A DNA stretch of 64,000 nt from Streptomyces canus (GTDB lineage: Bacteria > Actinomycetota > Actinomycetes > Streptomycetales > Streptomycetaceae): the NCBI RefSeq assembly GCF_030815415.1, contig NZ_JAUSWW010000001.1, forward strand, positions 5,084,001 to 5,148,000, in the 5' to 3' direction. The position numbers and the translations under genes were made by a program. Numbering within the stretch: position 1 is the first letter of the stretch; every line of letters starts with the position of its first letter. This document shows positions 1-6,829 of this stretch, in pieces. Below the pieces are notes generated by a model. The model made no database searches, was not told where the DNA came from, and was given only the letters and a program-made list of their open reading frames with translations.

Positions 1-71
1 GAGACGCCGATGCCCCAGACGGCCATCGCGCGGCGGCCGCCCGGAGGGTCACCCGGCAGAGTGGCGCTCAT
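1..71 (-). CDS. MFS transporter, N-terminal fragment (runs off window)
   Basis: Only the first 23 or so codons lie in the window. They read M-S-A-T-L-P-G-D followed by a Gly/Arg-rich stretch and then AMAVWGIGV, which resembles the cytoplasmic N-terminus and start of the first membrane helix of Streptomyces major-facilitator permeases. The ATG (69-71) overlaps the stop of the upstream GntR gene as ATGA, so the two are translationally coupled. The GntR protein may therefore control this transporter. The family call rests on a short fragment. Confidence 0.5.
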   Translation of the reverse strand, partial: MSATLPGDPPGGRRAMAVWGIGV

Positions 72-742
72 CGGACCTCGCCCCGCGCCAGATGCGAGAA
101 CCACTCGACGTGGCCGTGGATGAGCCCGACGACCGCCTCCGCGTCGCCGGAGCGCAGCGCGTCGAGGATCTGCTCGTGCTCGACGAGGGTCTTGGTGATG
201 CGGTCGGGGTGAGCGTGCATCACGGCGACGCCCATCCTCAACTGCCGGTCGCGGAGCTGGTCGTAGAGCCGGGACAGGATCTCGTTGCCCCCGCTGCGGA
301 CGATCTCGGCGTGGAAGCAGCGGTCGGTGACGGCGGCGCCGGCCAGGTCCCCGGCGGCGGCCTGCTCCTTCTGCTGGGCGAGGAGTTCCTCGAGCCGTGC
401 GATGAGCCGCGGCGATGCCGGTACGGCCTTGCGCGCGGCGTGTTCCTCGACGAGCTGGCGGGTCTCCACCACGTCCGCGATCTCCTGTGCGGAGACGGGC
501 AAGACCAGCGCGCCCTTCTTCGGGTAGAGCTTGATCAGCCCCTCCACCTGGAGCCGCAGCAGCGCCTCGCGCACCGGTGTCCGCGAGACCCCGACGGCCT
601 CGGCGAGCTCGCCCTCGGTGAGCAGGGTGCCGCCCTCGTAGCGGCGCTCCAGGACGCCCTGCTTGACGTGGTCGTAGACGCGGTCGGCGGCGGGCGGCTG
701 CTTGATGTGAGCGACGGACGGGGCGGGTGGGGCTGAAGGCAT
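68..742 (-). CDS. GntR-family (FadR subfamily) transcriptional regulator
   Basis: A 224-residue DNA-binding regulator. An N-terminal winged helix (about residues 15-80) carries the GntR recognition pattern LAEAVGVSRTPVREALLRL. It is followed by an all-helical FCD ligand domain (about 90-215) with the usual Asp/His metal-site residues (RCFHAEIV, then H in the last third). FadR-type members sense small carboxylic acids. I chose the ATG at 742 because an in-frame ATG ten codons further up adds residues with no family character; no clear Shine-Dalgarno precedes either. The stop overlaps the start of the MFS gene, suggesting a regulator-transporter operon. It is divergent from the carboxypeptidase gene. 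The ligand is unknown. Confidence 0.85.
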   Translation of the reverse strand: MPSAPPAPSVAHIKQPPAADRVYDHVKQGVLERRYEGGTLLTEGELAEAVGVSRTPVREALLRLQVEGLIKLYPKKGALVLPVSAQEIADVVETRQLVEEHAARKAVPASPRLIARLEELLAQQKEQAAAGDLAGAAVTDRCFHAEIVRSGGNEILSRLYDQLRDRQLRMGVAVMHAHPDRITKTLVEHEQILDALRSGDAEAVVGLIHGHVEWFSHLARGEVR

Positions 743-961
743 GCGCACATCATAGATACAACACGTACGCATGACGGAGACCCGTCCATATTGCGGAATC
801 CAGGGGCCCCAGGGGCCCCGCAGGGCAGGGAAACCCGAACTCGCCCCAGCGGCCGCACAACCTTCTGTGCTACTTACGAGTCAGACACGTGCGGCCCCAA
901 CAGCTTTTCAGGTCAACTCGGCCGCACGCCAGGGGCATTCAACGTATTCGGGGTACCTCAC

Positions 962-1861
962 TTGATTACCGGCATTCAGGGCATCCGTATCCGCAGAGCT
1001 GTAGCCGTGGCCGTGACCACCGGCTCGCTGCTCGCCACCGGAGCCCTCACCGCGGCGCCGGCGCAGGCCGTCACCGCGCCCACCATCACCGCCAAGGGCG
1101 GGTTCCTGATGAACAGCGCCACCGGCACGACGCTCTTCTCGAAGTCGCCCGACACCAAGCGGCTCACCGCGTCCACCACCAAGGTCATGACCGCGAAGGT
1201 CGTCCTGTCGCAGTCGAACCTGAACCTGGACGCCAAGGTCACGATCAAGAAGGCGTACAGCGACTACATCGTCGCCAACGGCGCCTCGTCGGCGGGTCTG
1301 ATCGTCGGTGACAAGGTCACCGTCCGCCAACTGCTCTACGGGATGCTGCTGAAGTCGGGCTGCGACGCCGCGATGGCGCTCGCCGACAAGTACGGCTCCG
1401 GCACGACGGTCGCGGCCCGCACCAAGAGCTTCATCGGCAAGATGAACACCATGGCCACGAGCCTGGGCATGAAGAACACGAAGTTCGACTCGTTCGACGG
1501 CATCAGCAAGGGCGCCAACGCCTCGACGCCGCGCGACCTGACGAAGCTCGCCCGCAGCGCGATGAAGAACTCCACCTTCAAGTCCGTCGTCAAGACCAAG
1601 TCGTACACGGCGAAGACGATCACGAAGACGGGCTCCACCCGCACCATGGCGGCGTGGAAGAACACCAACCTGCTGCTCGGCTGGAACGGCACGCTCGGCG
1701 TGAAGACCGGCTCCGGCACCGAGGCCAAGTACTGCCTCATCTTCGCCGCCACGCTCAACGGCGAGTCGGTGATCGGTACGGTCCTCACCGCACCCAACGA
1801 GGCCAGCCGCACGACGGACGTGAAGAAGCTGATCAACTACGGCTACGCGAAGATCAGCTGA
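962..1861 (+). CDS. secreted serine-type D-Ala-D-Ala carboxypeptidase (peptidase S11, PBP5-like)
   Basis: Trims the terminal D-Ala from peptidoglycan stem peptides outside the membrane. The 299-residue protein (TTG start at 962) begins with a basic n-region, a hydrophobic core and an AQA cleavage site near residue 36. The penicillin-binding motifs are in order: SxxK as STTK (Ser about 71), the second motif as SGC (about 132; SGC rather than SGN is common in actinobacterial members), and KTG (Lys about 248). The C-terminal PBP5 stalk and membrane anchor are absent, so it is probably released or loosely wall-bound. The reading frame extends upstream to an ATG at 791, but that part encodes no signal-like sequence and lies over the promoter. 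A terminator hairpin follows at 1890. Confidence 0.9.
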   Translation: MITGIQGIRIRRAVAVAVTTGSLLATGALTAAPAQAVTAPTITAKGGFLMNSATGTTLFSKSPDTKRLTASTTKVMTAKVVLSQSNLNLDAKVTIKKAYSDYIVANGASSAGLIVGDKVTVRQLLYGMLLKSGCDAAMALADKYGSGTTVAARTKSFIGKMNTMATSLGMKNTKFDSFDGISKGANASTPRDLTKLARSAMKNSTFKSVVKTKSYTAKTITKTGSTRTMAAWKNTNLLLGWNGTLGVKTGSGTEAKYCLIFAATLNGESVIGTVLTAPNEASRTTDVKKLINYGYAKIS

Positions 1862-1889
1862 CACGCGGCATGTGTGCGTGAAGCAGAGG

Positions 1890-1915
1890 AAGGGGCCTGC
1901 CACGGCGGGCCCCTT
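1890..1915. terminator. bidirectional terminator hairpin
   Basis: A 12-bp stem (arms 1890-1901 and 1904-1915, one G-T pair) of the AAGGGGCC type lies between the convergent carboxypeptidase and acetyltransferase genes. The drawn 2-nt loop means the innermost pairs open. Confidence 0.65.
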
Positions 1916-1931
1916 ACTCATGTACCGAGCC

Positions 1932-2393
1932 TCATGTGACGGGCAGAAGGAACCGCCGCTTGTCCTTGGACGTGGCCCCGATCCGCCCGTAGAACCGAAT
2001 GGCCCCGTCGTTCCACGCGGGCGTCTGCCACTCCACATGCCCGACGCCGAGCGCCCGCGCCTCATCCCGTACGGCGTCCATGAGCGCCTCCCCGATGCCG
2101 AGCCCGCGGTGCCCGTCCCGCAGGAACAGACAGTCCATGTGGAGGTACTCGGCACCGTCCCAGGTGGACACCTCGGCGGAACAGGTGGCGTACCCGACGA
2201 CGGTCCCGCCCAACTCCGCGACGAGACACCGCAGTCGTGGCTCGGGGCTCCCGAACATCAGGGGCCGCAAGCGCTCTTCGAGCCCGGGGGCGGGCGGTTC
2301 GGCCTTCTCGTAGACGGCGTGCTCGGCGATCAGCGCGACGACGTCCGTCAGTTCCTCGGGCCGCGCCCGCCGCACGACGGGGCCACCGCTCAC
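1932..2393 (-). CDS. GNAT-family N-acetyltransferase
   Basis: A 153-residue acetyl-CoA-dependent acyltransferase of the diamine-acetyltransferase type (YncA/SAT-like). The acetyl-CoA loop is RGLGIGEALM in the middle third (R-x-x-G-x-G/A). Strand and helix patterns fit a single GNAT fold: the N-terminal RRARPEEL..VVALIAEHA helix pair, a central LHMDCLFLRD strand, and WQTPAWNDGAIRFYGRIGA near the end. The small-molecule acceptor cannot be read from the sequence. It starts with GTG overlapping the stop of the upstream gene at 2390 (GTGA), so the two genes are co-translated. Confidence 0.85.
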   Translation of the reverse strand: MSGGPVVRRARPEELTDVVALIAEHAVYEKAEPPAPGLEERLRPLMFGSPEPRLRCLVAELGGTVVGYATCSAEVSTWDGAEYLHMDCLFLRDGHRGLGIGEALMDAVRDEARALGVGHVEWQTPAWNDGAIRFYGRIGATSKDKRRFLLPVT

Positions 2394-2911
2394 CGGACCT
2401 CACCCTCCAGCACCTCCGCGGACCAGGCGGCGAGCCGCGCGCCGATCTCCCCGTCCCCGTCCAGCACATGCCGCACCCAGGCGTCTCGCTCGTACGCGAG
2501 CACGGCCGCCTCCCACACGCAGGGCGCCAGCCCCTGCCGCCCCGGCCGCAGCCCCTCCGGCTCGCCGACGGGCCCGACGAACACCGCGAGGTCGGACATG
2601 TCCCCCTCGATCCACGTGTGCACCAGCACGTAGTCCCCGTCCCCACCGGCATGTACCAGCAGCACGGCGACCCCGAGAGAGCCACGCAGCCCGGCACTGC
2701 CGAGATGCGCCTCGGCGACCGCCAACCCGGCGCCCACGCCCTCGACCTGACGCCCGGGGGCTTCGATGCCGTACGCCTTCACCAGATGCCCGGCGACCTC
2801 GTGCGTCCCCAACGGCCTTACGACGCGGGCGTGATGGGTGTCGGCGAGCGAGGTCAGAGTGGGCAGGTCCACGGACGCGGGCGCTTCTGAGACGGTTCGA
2901 AGATCGGCCAT
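2390..2911 (-). CDS. hypothetical protein, co-operonic with GNAT
   Basis: A 173-residue soluble protein that I do not recognise. It has no signal peptide or membrane segment. It is rich in Val, Gly and acidic residues, and has a central hydrophobic strand (GSLGVAVLLVHAGGDGDYVLVHTW, given here for position only, about residues 78-100) followed by an acidic Trp-containing C-terminal half. Streptomyces genomes often carry such proteins directly upstream of a GNAT enzyme. I chose the ATG at 2911; the frame stays open far upstream, into the region antisense to the BRO-N gene, which I regard as a shadow. An ATG at about 2956 is an alternative start. The stop is fused to the acetyltransferase start, so the two probably work together. 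Confidence 0.7.
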   Translation of the reverse strand: MADLRTVSEAPASVDLPTLTSLADTHHARVVRPLGTHEVAGHLVKAYGIEAPGRQVEGVGAGLAVAEAHLGSAGLRGSLGVAVLLVHAGGDGDYVLVHTWIEGDMSDLAVFVGPVGEPEGLRPGRQGLAPCVWEAAVLAYERDAWVRHVLDGDGEIGARLAAWSAEVLEGEVR

Positions 2912-3064
2912 ACGGTCATGATGCCTGGTCCTGGTCGCTATACACCCATCCATGGTGGCCCCGCGGCGAGATCCATGATCTTCCCTCCGCAATCGTGAAC
3001 ATTGCTGCGCTGGCTGGCATATTCGCTTTTGTCCGCTCCACGTTCCGCAGCGGAGGTGGTTCAC

Positions 3065-4024
3065 ATGATCGAACCCAGCAAGCATCAGCCCGATCCTCGG
3101 ACACAGCATGACGCGATCGACGTCAGCGACTTCGTGTACGCGGCTACCGGAGCCCGTATCCGGAGGCTGACGATGCCGGACGGGACGCACTGGTTTCCCG
3201 CGGTGGATGTCTGCAGGCAATTGGGGCACACCAACTCGCGGCAGGCACTCGCCGACCATGTCCCGGATGGCCATCGAGAGATTCTCGAGACCGTAACTGG
3301 AGCTTACGGTCTCAGCATTCCCGCAGGTAGAGAGTGGCGTCGAGACCTGAACGTCATCTCTCTCCAAGGTCTCATCCTCCTCGTCAACGCCTGCACCAAG
3401 CCGGCCTGCGCCCCCTTCAAACAGTGGGCGGTCGAAGTGATCGAGACCGTCCAGCGCGAGGGTTCCTACACCCTCGAAGAGGCCGAGGTGCAGCCCACCG
3501 AACCGGGTGCCCCGATCGCGTACGCGATGCCGGAGCAGGTCGCGGAGGCCATCGTCCGGCTGGAGGCGCACAACCTTCAGGTCGACGAAGAACTCGCGAA
3601 CGCGCAGCGCGAATCACTGGCCGTGCAAAGGGAGATGCTGGAGATGCAGCGCGCGACGCTCACGGCGCAGCAGGCCATCGCCCAGGCCATGGACCGCATC
3701 GCGAACCGGCTCGACGTCCTCGCTCTTGACCGTCCGACACCCACCGCCGACTTCTCGGACCACCCGACCACCGAGGCCGTACTGGCCGACTGGCGGCAGC
3801 GGCTCTCCGTGACCGCGGACGTCTGGGCGGTCGCGGTGGTGATCGCTCCCGTGCTGGTCGAGGAGGGCGAGCTGAGGCAGCCGCTCGACTCGATCGCCGC
3901 CCGCACCGGCCTGTCCGTCCACCGCGTCAACGAATGCCTGCGCCTGCTGCGCAAGCACGCCTGCATCCACCCCCGGGGCGGTGCCGAGGACGGGACGCCG
4001 GTCTACGTGCTCAAGCGTTCCTGA
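3065..4024 (+). CDS. BRO-N domain protein (phage antirepressor-like) with C-terminal winged-helix-like region
   Basis: A 319-residue protein with three parts. Residues about 30-135 form a BRO-N domain: WFPAVDVCRQLGHTN, then a DVxxxL-like core ending in ISLQGLILLVNACTKP. This is the DNA-binding module of baculovirus BRO and phage antirepressor proteins. Residues about 140-215 are a Glu/Gln-rich coiled coil (repeated QREMLEMQRA-type heptads). The C-terminus (about 235-319) looks like a winged helix (IAARTGLSVHRVNECLRLLRKH). The start at 3065 has an excellent GGAGGTGGT Shine-Dalgarno (3052-3060). No phage genes surround it. It sits beside toxin and DUF397 remnants, so it may be a domesticated or left-over mobile gene. 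A strong terminator follows. Confidence 0.8.
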   Translation: MIEPSKHQPDPRTQHDAIDVSDFVYAATGARIRRLTMPDGTHWFPAVDVCRQLGHTNSRQALADHVPDGHREILETVTGAYGLSIPAGREWRRDLNVISLQGLILLVNACTKPACAPFKQWAVEVIETVQREGSYTLEEAEVQPTEPGAPIAYAMPEQVAEAIVRLEAHNLQVDEELANAQRESLAVQREMLEMQRATLTAQQAIAQAMDRIANRLDVLALDRPTPTADFSDHPTTEAVLADWRQRLSVTADVWAVAVVIAPVLVEEGELRQPLDSIAARTGLSVHRVNECLRLLRKHACIHPRGGAEDGTPVYVLKRS

Positions 4025-4044
4025 CCGCTCTCTCGCTCTTAGGT

Positions 4045-4083
4045 GAAGGGACGGCCGCAATCCGAACTTGCGGCCGTCCCTTC
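4045..4083 (+). terminator. intrinsic terminator of the BRO-N gene
   Basis: A perfect 16-bp stem (4045-4060 with 4068-4083, loop TCCGAAC) is followed by GGTTTT, 20 bp after the stop codon. Confidence 0.85.
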
Positions 4084-4101
4084 GGTTTTCAACCTACCGC
4101 C

Positions 4102-4236
4102 TCAGACCACCTCGACGAACGCGGTCCACGCGGCGGGCGTGAGCCGGAGGAGGGTGGTGGGTGTGTTGCGGGCGACTTCCAGGATCCGTCGATCAGGCTG
4201 ACCGAGCCACACCAACCCGCGGCGGCTGCGCGTCGA
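4102..4236 (-). pseudogene. DUF397-like gene, 3' remnant
   Basis: Read on the minus strand this segment ends VARNTPTTLLRLTPAAWTAF-VEVV-stop. This matches the C-terminal strand and Trp-x-x-Phe signature of DUF397 proteins, the small partners of XRE regulators in Streptomyces. Only about 35-40 codons are present, there is no usable start, and the conserved N-terminal W-x-K-S-S-x-S part is missing. The upstream end is uncertain and overlaps the RelE-like remnant read on the other strand. I call it a decayed fragment; the family call rests on a short match. Confidence 0.5.
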
Positions 4237-4315
4237 CGCCTACAGAGCCACGTACGAGACCGACGGCGACACCGTAGTCATCAAGATCCTCATGCTCGGC
4301 AGTGCGGCAGCCTGA
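4202..4315 (+). pseudogene. RelE/ParE-type toxin, 3' remnant
   Basis: The last 29 codons before TGA at 4313 read LRVDAYRATYETDGDTVVIK, then ILMLGSAAA. This is the terminal beta-hairpin typical of RelE/ParE ribonuclease toxins (consensus R-V-G-x-Y-R-x-x-Y-x-I-x-D-x-x-x-V-x-V-L-x-V-G). The catalytic N-terminal two thirds, a start codon and any antitoxin gene are absent, so the product cannot be functional. Together with the DUF397 scrap this marks a former accessory insertion. Confidence 0.5.
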
Positions 4316-4338
4316 GGCAGGTCACAGCATGATCAATG

Positions 4339-4392
4339 TGGGCATGTCAGAAACGCCGGAGACCTAGTCTTTCGGTGTTTCTGACATGCCCA
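4339..4392 (+). promoter_or_regulatory. large perfect hairpin/palindrome abutting the ribosome-binding site of the secreted protein
   Basis: Arms TGGGCATGTCAGAAAC (4339-4354) and GTTTCTGACATGCCCA (4377-4392) are exactly complementary over 16 bp. Pairing continues for six more positions, two of them G-T, leaving a 10-nt loop (4361-4370). The second arm runs straight into the AGGAGG Shine-Dalgarno of the gene starting at 4404. The loop holds TAGTCT, a possible -10 element. It could be an operator flanking the -10, an attenuator controlling the Shine-Dalgarno, or a mobile-element end. Confidence 0.75.
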
Positions 4393-4403
4393 GGAGGATC
4401 CAC

Positions 4404-4829
4404 ATGAAGATGAGGCACGCCCTCGTCACCGCAGGCGCCCTCGCCTGCCTTTCCATCCCGCTCGTGGCCTCGCCGGCCGCCGCCGACTCGATGGTGACGG
4501 GCAACTGCACCGCCACCGGTGCGTACGGCGCCTACACCGGCTTCTTCACCAGCTCCACCCGGGTCGACCCGCTGAGACTGAGAGTGCTCGACACCGCGGC
4601 CGACGGCCACCACGTGGCCATCCGCCTGGTCACCGTCGAGAACGACGGCGACCACATCGCGTGGAGCTTCCGCCACTACTACGGCGGCAACGGTGGCGAG
4701 GCCACCTGGGACACGTACGCGACATCGTCGAACGGCATCGCCGCGGTGCGGATCCAGGTCGGCGTCTTCGAGGGCGACGACCTTCTGCGGCTCTGCTCCA
4801 GCGACCTGAAGTGGAACCCGTATACCTGA
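4404..4829 (+). CDS. small secreted protein, function unknown
   Basis: A 141-residue precursor with a classical Sec signal (MKMRHALVTAGALACLSIPL, then a cleavage region ASPAAA-DS near residue 28). The mature part of about 113 residues is acidic to neutral, rich in Thr, Ser, Asp and Tyr, and predicted mostly beta. It has just two cysteines, near each end (GNCTATG and LRLCSS), so one disulfide is likely. I do not recognise the family. The start at 4404 has AGGAGG seven bases upstream. It is preceded by the 4339-4392 hairpin, which must influence its transcription or translation, and its 3' end faces the kinase gene at 4871. Confidence 0.75.
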   Translation: MKMRHALVTAGALACLSIPLVASPAAADSMVTGNCTATGAYGAYTGFFTSSTRVDPLRLRVLDTAADGHHVAIRLVTVENDGDHIAWSFRHYYGGNGGEATWDTYATSSNGIAAVRIQVGVFEGDDLLRLCSSDLKWNPYT

Positions 4830-4870
4830 CGGATCCCGGGGTGGGGCCCGTCCGGTTCCACCCCGGCCTC

Positions 4871-6493
4871 TTAACTGGCCGGAACGCCCGTCGAGACGTC
4901 GAACTGCATGTCCGGCGGGTTCTTCGGGTCGAAGTCCGTCCCGGCCTTGGGGAACTGTTTCATGATCGTGCCCTGGCCGTACGTGCTCTCGGGGTAGTCG
5001 TTGGCGTCGTACTGCCAGCCCGCCGCCTGTAGGCACAGCTTGACCGAGTCCCAGTTCTTGAACGCGAAGTCCGGCATCCGCACCTGATCCGGGTCGTTGT
5101 ACGACTCCTGCGGCTCCGTGCACTCGGTCGTCTCGACCGTCCGTTCCGCGTCCCCGGTCCGGTACCCCGACGGCGTCGACGAGGTGGTCGGTGTGGTGTC
5201 GCCGCCGGCGTCGTCGTCCGTCCCGCCCCCGCTCAGCGTCAGCGCCGCGATCAGGCCGCCGACCGCCACGACGGACACGATGATCGAGCCGAGGATGACC
5301 GGCTTGTTGCTCTTGCGGCCGCCGCCCGAGGGCGGTGCCTGCTGCGGGGTGATGTTGTACGGCGGCGGAGTCGAGGCGTACGCGTTCGGCGCCGGCGTGG
5401 GGGTCTGGTACCCGCCCTGCTGCGGATAGCCGTACGCCGGGGAGGGAGTCGAGGGCGGCGGGGTGCCGTAGGGGTTCGGCGTCGGCTGGTACGGCGTCTG
5501 GACCGGGCCCGTCGGCGCCGGGGTCCCCTGGTCCACCGGCGGGAACACCGCCGAGCCCACGCCCGCCCCGCTCGACGTCTGCGCGCCGGGGACGATGCTC
5601 GGCGCGGCCGCCTGGAAGGACGCCGCCACCCGCAGGCACTCGGTGCGCATGGCCTCGGCGCTGGGGAAGCGCTCGTTCGGGTTCTTCTTCAGGGCGCGGG
5701 CGATCAGCGCGTCCACCGCGGGCAGCAGCGCGCGGTTGATCTGCGACGCGGCCACCGGCTCTTCCTGCACATGCGCGTACGCGATCGCCAGCGGCGAGTC
5801 CGCGTCGAACGGCAGCCGCCCGGTGACCAGTTGGAACAGCATGATGCCGACCGAGTAGAGGTCGGAGCGCGCGTCCACACCGCGGCCCAGCGCCTGCTCG
5901 GGGGAGAGGTACTGGGGGGTGCCGACGACCATGCCGGTCTGCGTCATCGACGTGACACCCGACTGCATGGCGCGCGCGATGCCGAAGTCCATGACCTTGA
6001 CGACGCCGCGCTTGGTCATCATCACGTTGCCGGGCTTGATGTCGCGGTGGACCAGGCCCATCTCGTGGCTGATCTCCAGCGCCGCCAGCACATCCGCGGT
6101 GATCTTCAGCGCCTTGTCTGCGGGCATCGCGCCGTACTGCCGTACGTCCTCGTCGAGCACCGAGCCGAGCGGCCGGCCCTCGACGTACTCCATGACGATG
6201 TACGGCATCGTCATCCCGTCGAGGTTGTCCTCGCCGGTGTCGAAGACCGAGACGATGTTGGTGTGCGTGAGCTTGGCCACCGCCTGGGCCTCGCGGCGGA
6301 AGCGCTCGCGGAAGGCCTGTTCCCGGCCCAGCTCGGTGTGGAGGGTCTTGATCGCGACGGGGCGGTCGAGCACGGTGTCGTGCGCGAGGTGCACCGAGGC
6401 CATGCCACCCTCACCGAGCAAGTCGCGCAGCTGATAGCGGTTGTTGGCGATCGCCCGCCCCGCATACCGGCCGTGTGCGCCGTCCTGGCTCAT
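4871..6493 (-). CDS. membrane Ser/Thr protein kinase with extracytoplasmic PASTA-like domain
   Basis: A 540-residue Hanks-type kinase. The catalytic domain (about 20-285) has the P-loop GEGGMASV, Lys49 in VAIK, the catalytic loop HRDIKPGNV, the DFG motif MDFGIARA, and an activation segment with Thr-Gln-Thr before GTPQYLSPEQ. A Pro/Tyr/Gln-rich juxtamembrane linker (about 300-390) leads to one membrane helix (VILGSIIVSVVAVGGLIAAL). The outside part ends in a single PASTA-like repeat (MPDFAFKNWDSVKLCLQAAG), with a second Cys just before it, so a disulfide is possible. It is divergent from another kinase at 6830 across a 336-bp region. By analogy with PASTA kinases it may sense cell-wall fragments; this is inferred. 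Confidence 0.9.
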   Translation of the reverse strand: MSQDGAHGRYAGRAIANNRYQLRDLLGEGGMASVHLAHDTVLDRPVAIKTLHTELGREQAFRERFRREAQAVAKLTHTNIVSVFDTGEDNLDGMTMPYIVMEYVEGRPLGSVLDEDVRQYGAMPADKALKITADVLAALEISHEMGLVHRDIKPGNVMMTKRGVVKVMDFGIARAMQSGVTSMTQTGMVVGTPQYLSPEQALGRGVDARSDLYSVGIMLFQLVTGRLPFDADSPLAIAYAHVQEEPVAASQINRALLPAVDALIARALKKNPNERFPSAEAMRTECLRVAASFQAAAPSIVPGAQTSSGAGVGSAVFPPVDQGTPAPTGPVQTPYQPTPNPYGTPPPSTPSPAYGYPQQGGYQTPTPAPNAYASTPPPYNITPQQAPPSGGGRKSNKPVILGSIIVSVVAVGGLIAALTLSGGGTDDDAGGDTTPTTSSTPSGYRTGDAERTVETTECTEPQESYNDPDQVRMPDFAFKNWDSVKLCLQAAGWQYDANDYPESTYGQGTIMKQFPKAGTDFDPKNPPDMQFDVSTGVPAS

Positions 6494-6829
6494 GTTCCGC
6501 GTCCCCCATCGGCCATCAGGCGCCGGCCCGACTGTCGTTGATCGAATGGCTCATTCCCGGCCAAGTCTGCCCCACGGCACTGACAGGTCAAGCCGGGTGC
6601 CCGTTCCGTGACCGTACGCGAAAGAAGCGTCGCGGAAGCGTTACAGGGGACCTACGGCCGGTACACAGAATTTGCACGACAGCGCGTGCTACCGCTTTGA
6701 TGACCGGTCCGGCTCGGACCGGTCCCCGGACTCATCCCGGACCGGAGGCTTGCGCAAAGGCTGTAGCGTGGCCGACGGAGACCGTAACAACACCGCGCGC
6801 ACCGCGGGCAGAAACGACGGCGAGGACCG
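6494..6829. other. intergenic region between divergent kinase genes
   Basis: 336 bp without a credible gene. It must hold two divergent promoters. The only clear structure is the inverted repeat at 6702-6724. The downstream half shows moderate purine-rich sequence before the start at 6830 (GACGGCGAGGACCG) but no strong Shine-Dalgarno. Confidence 0.6.
6702..6724. promoter_or_regulatory. inverted repeat, candidate operator
   Basis: GACCGGTCCG (6702-6711) and CGGACCGGTC (6715-6724) form a perfect 10-bp inverted repeat around GCT, about 105 bp before the kinase start at 6830. It could be a repressor site shared by the divergent kinases or an RNA hairpin in the leader. Confidence 0.45.
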
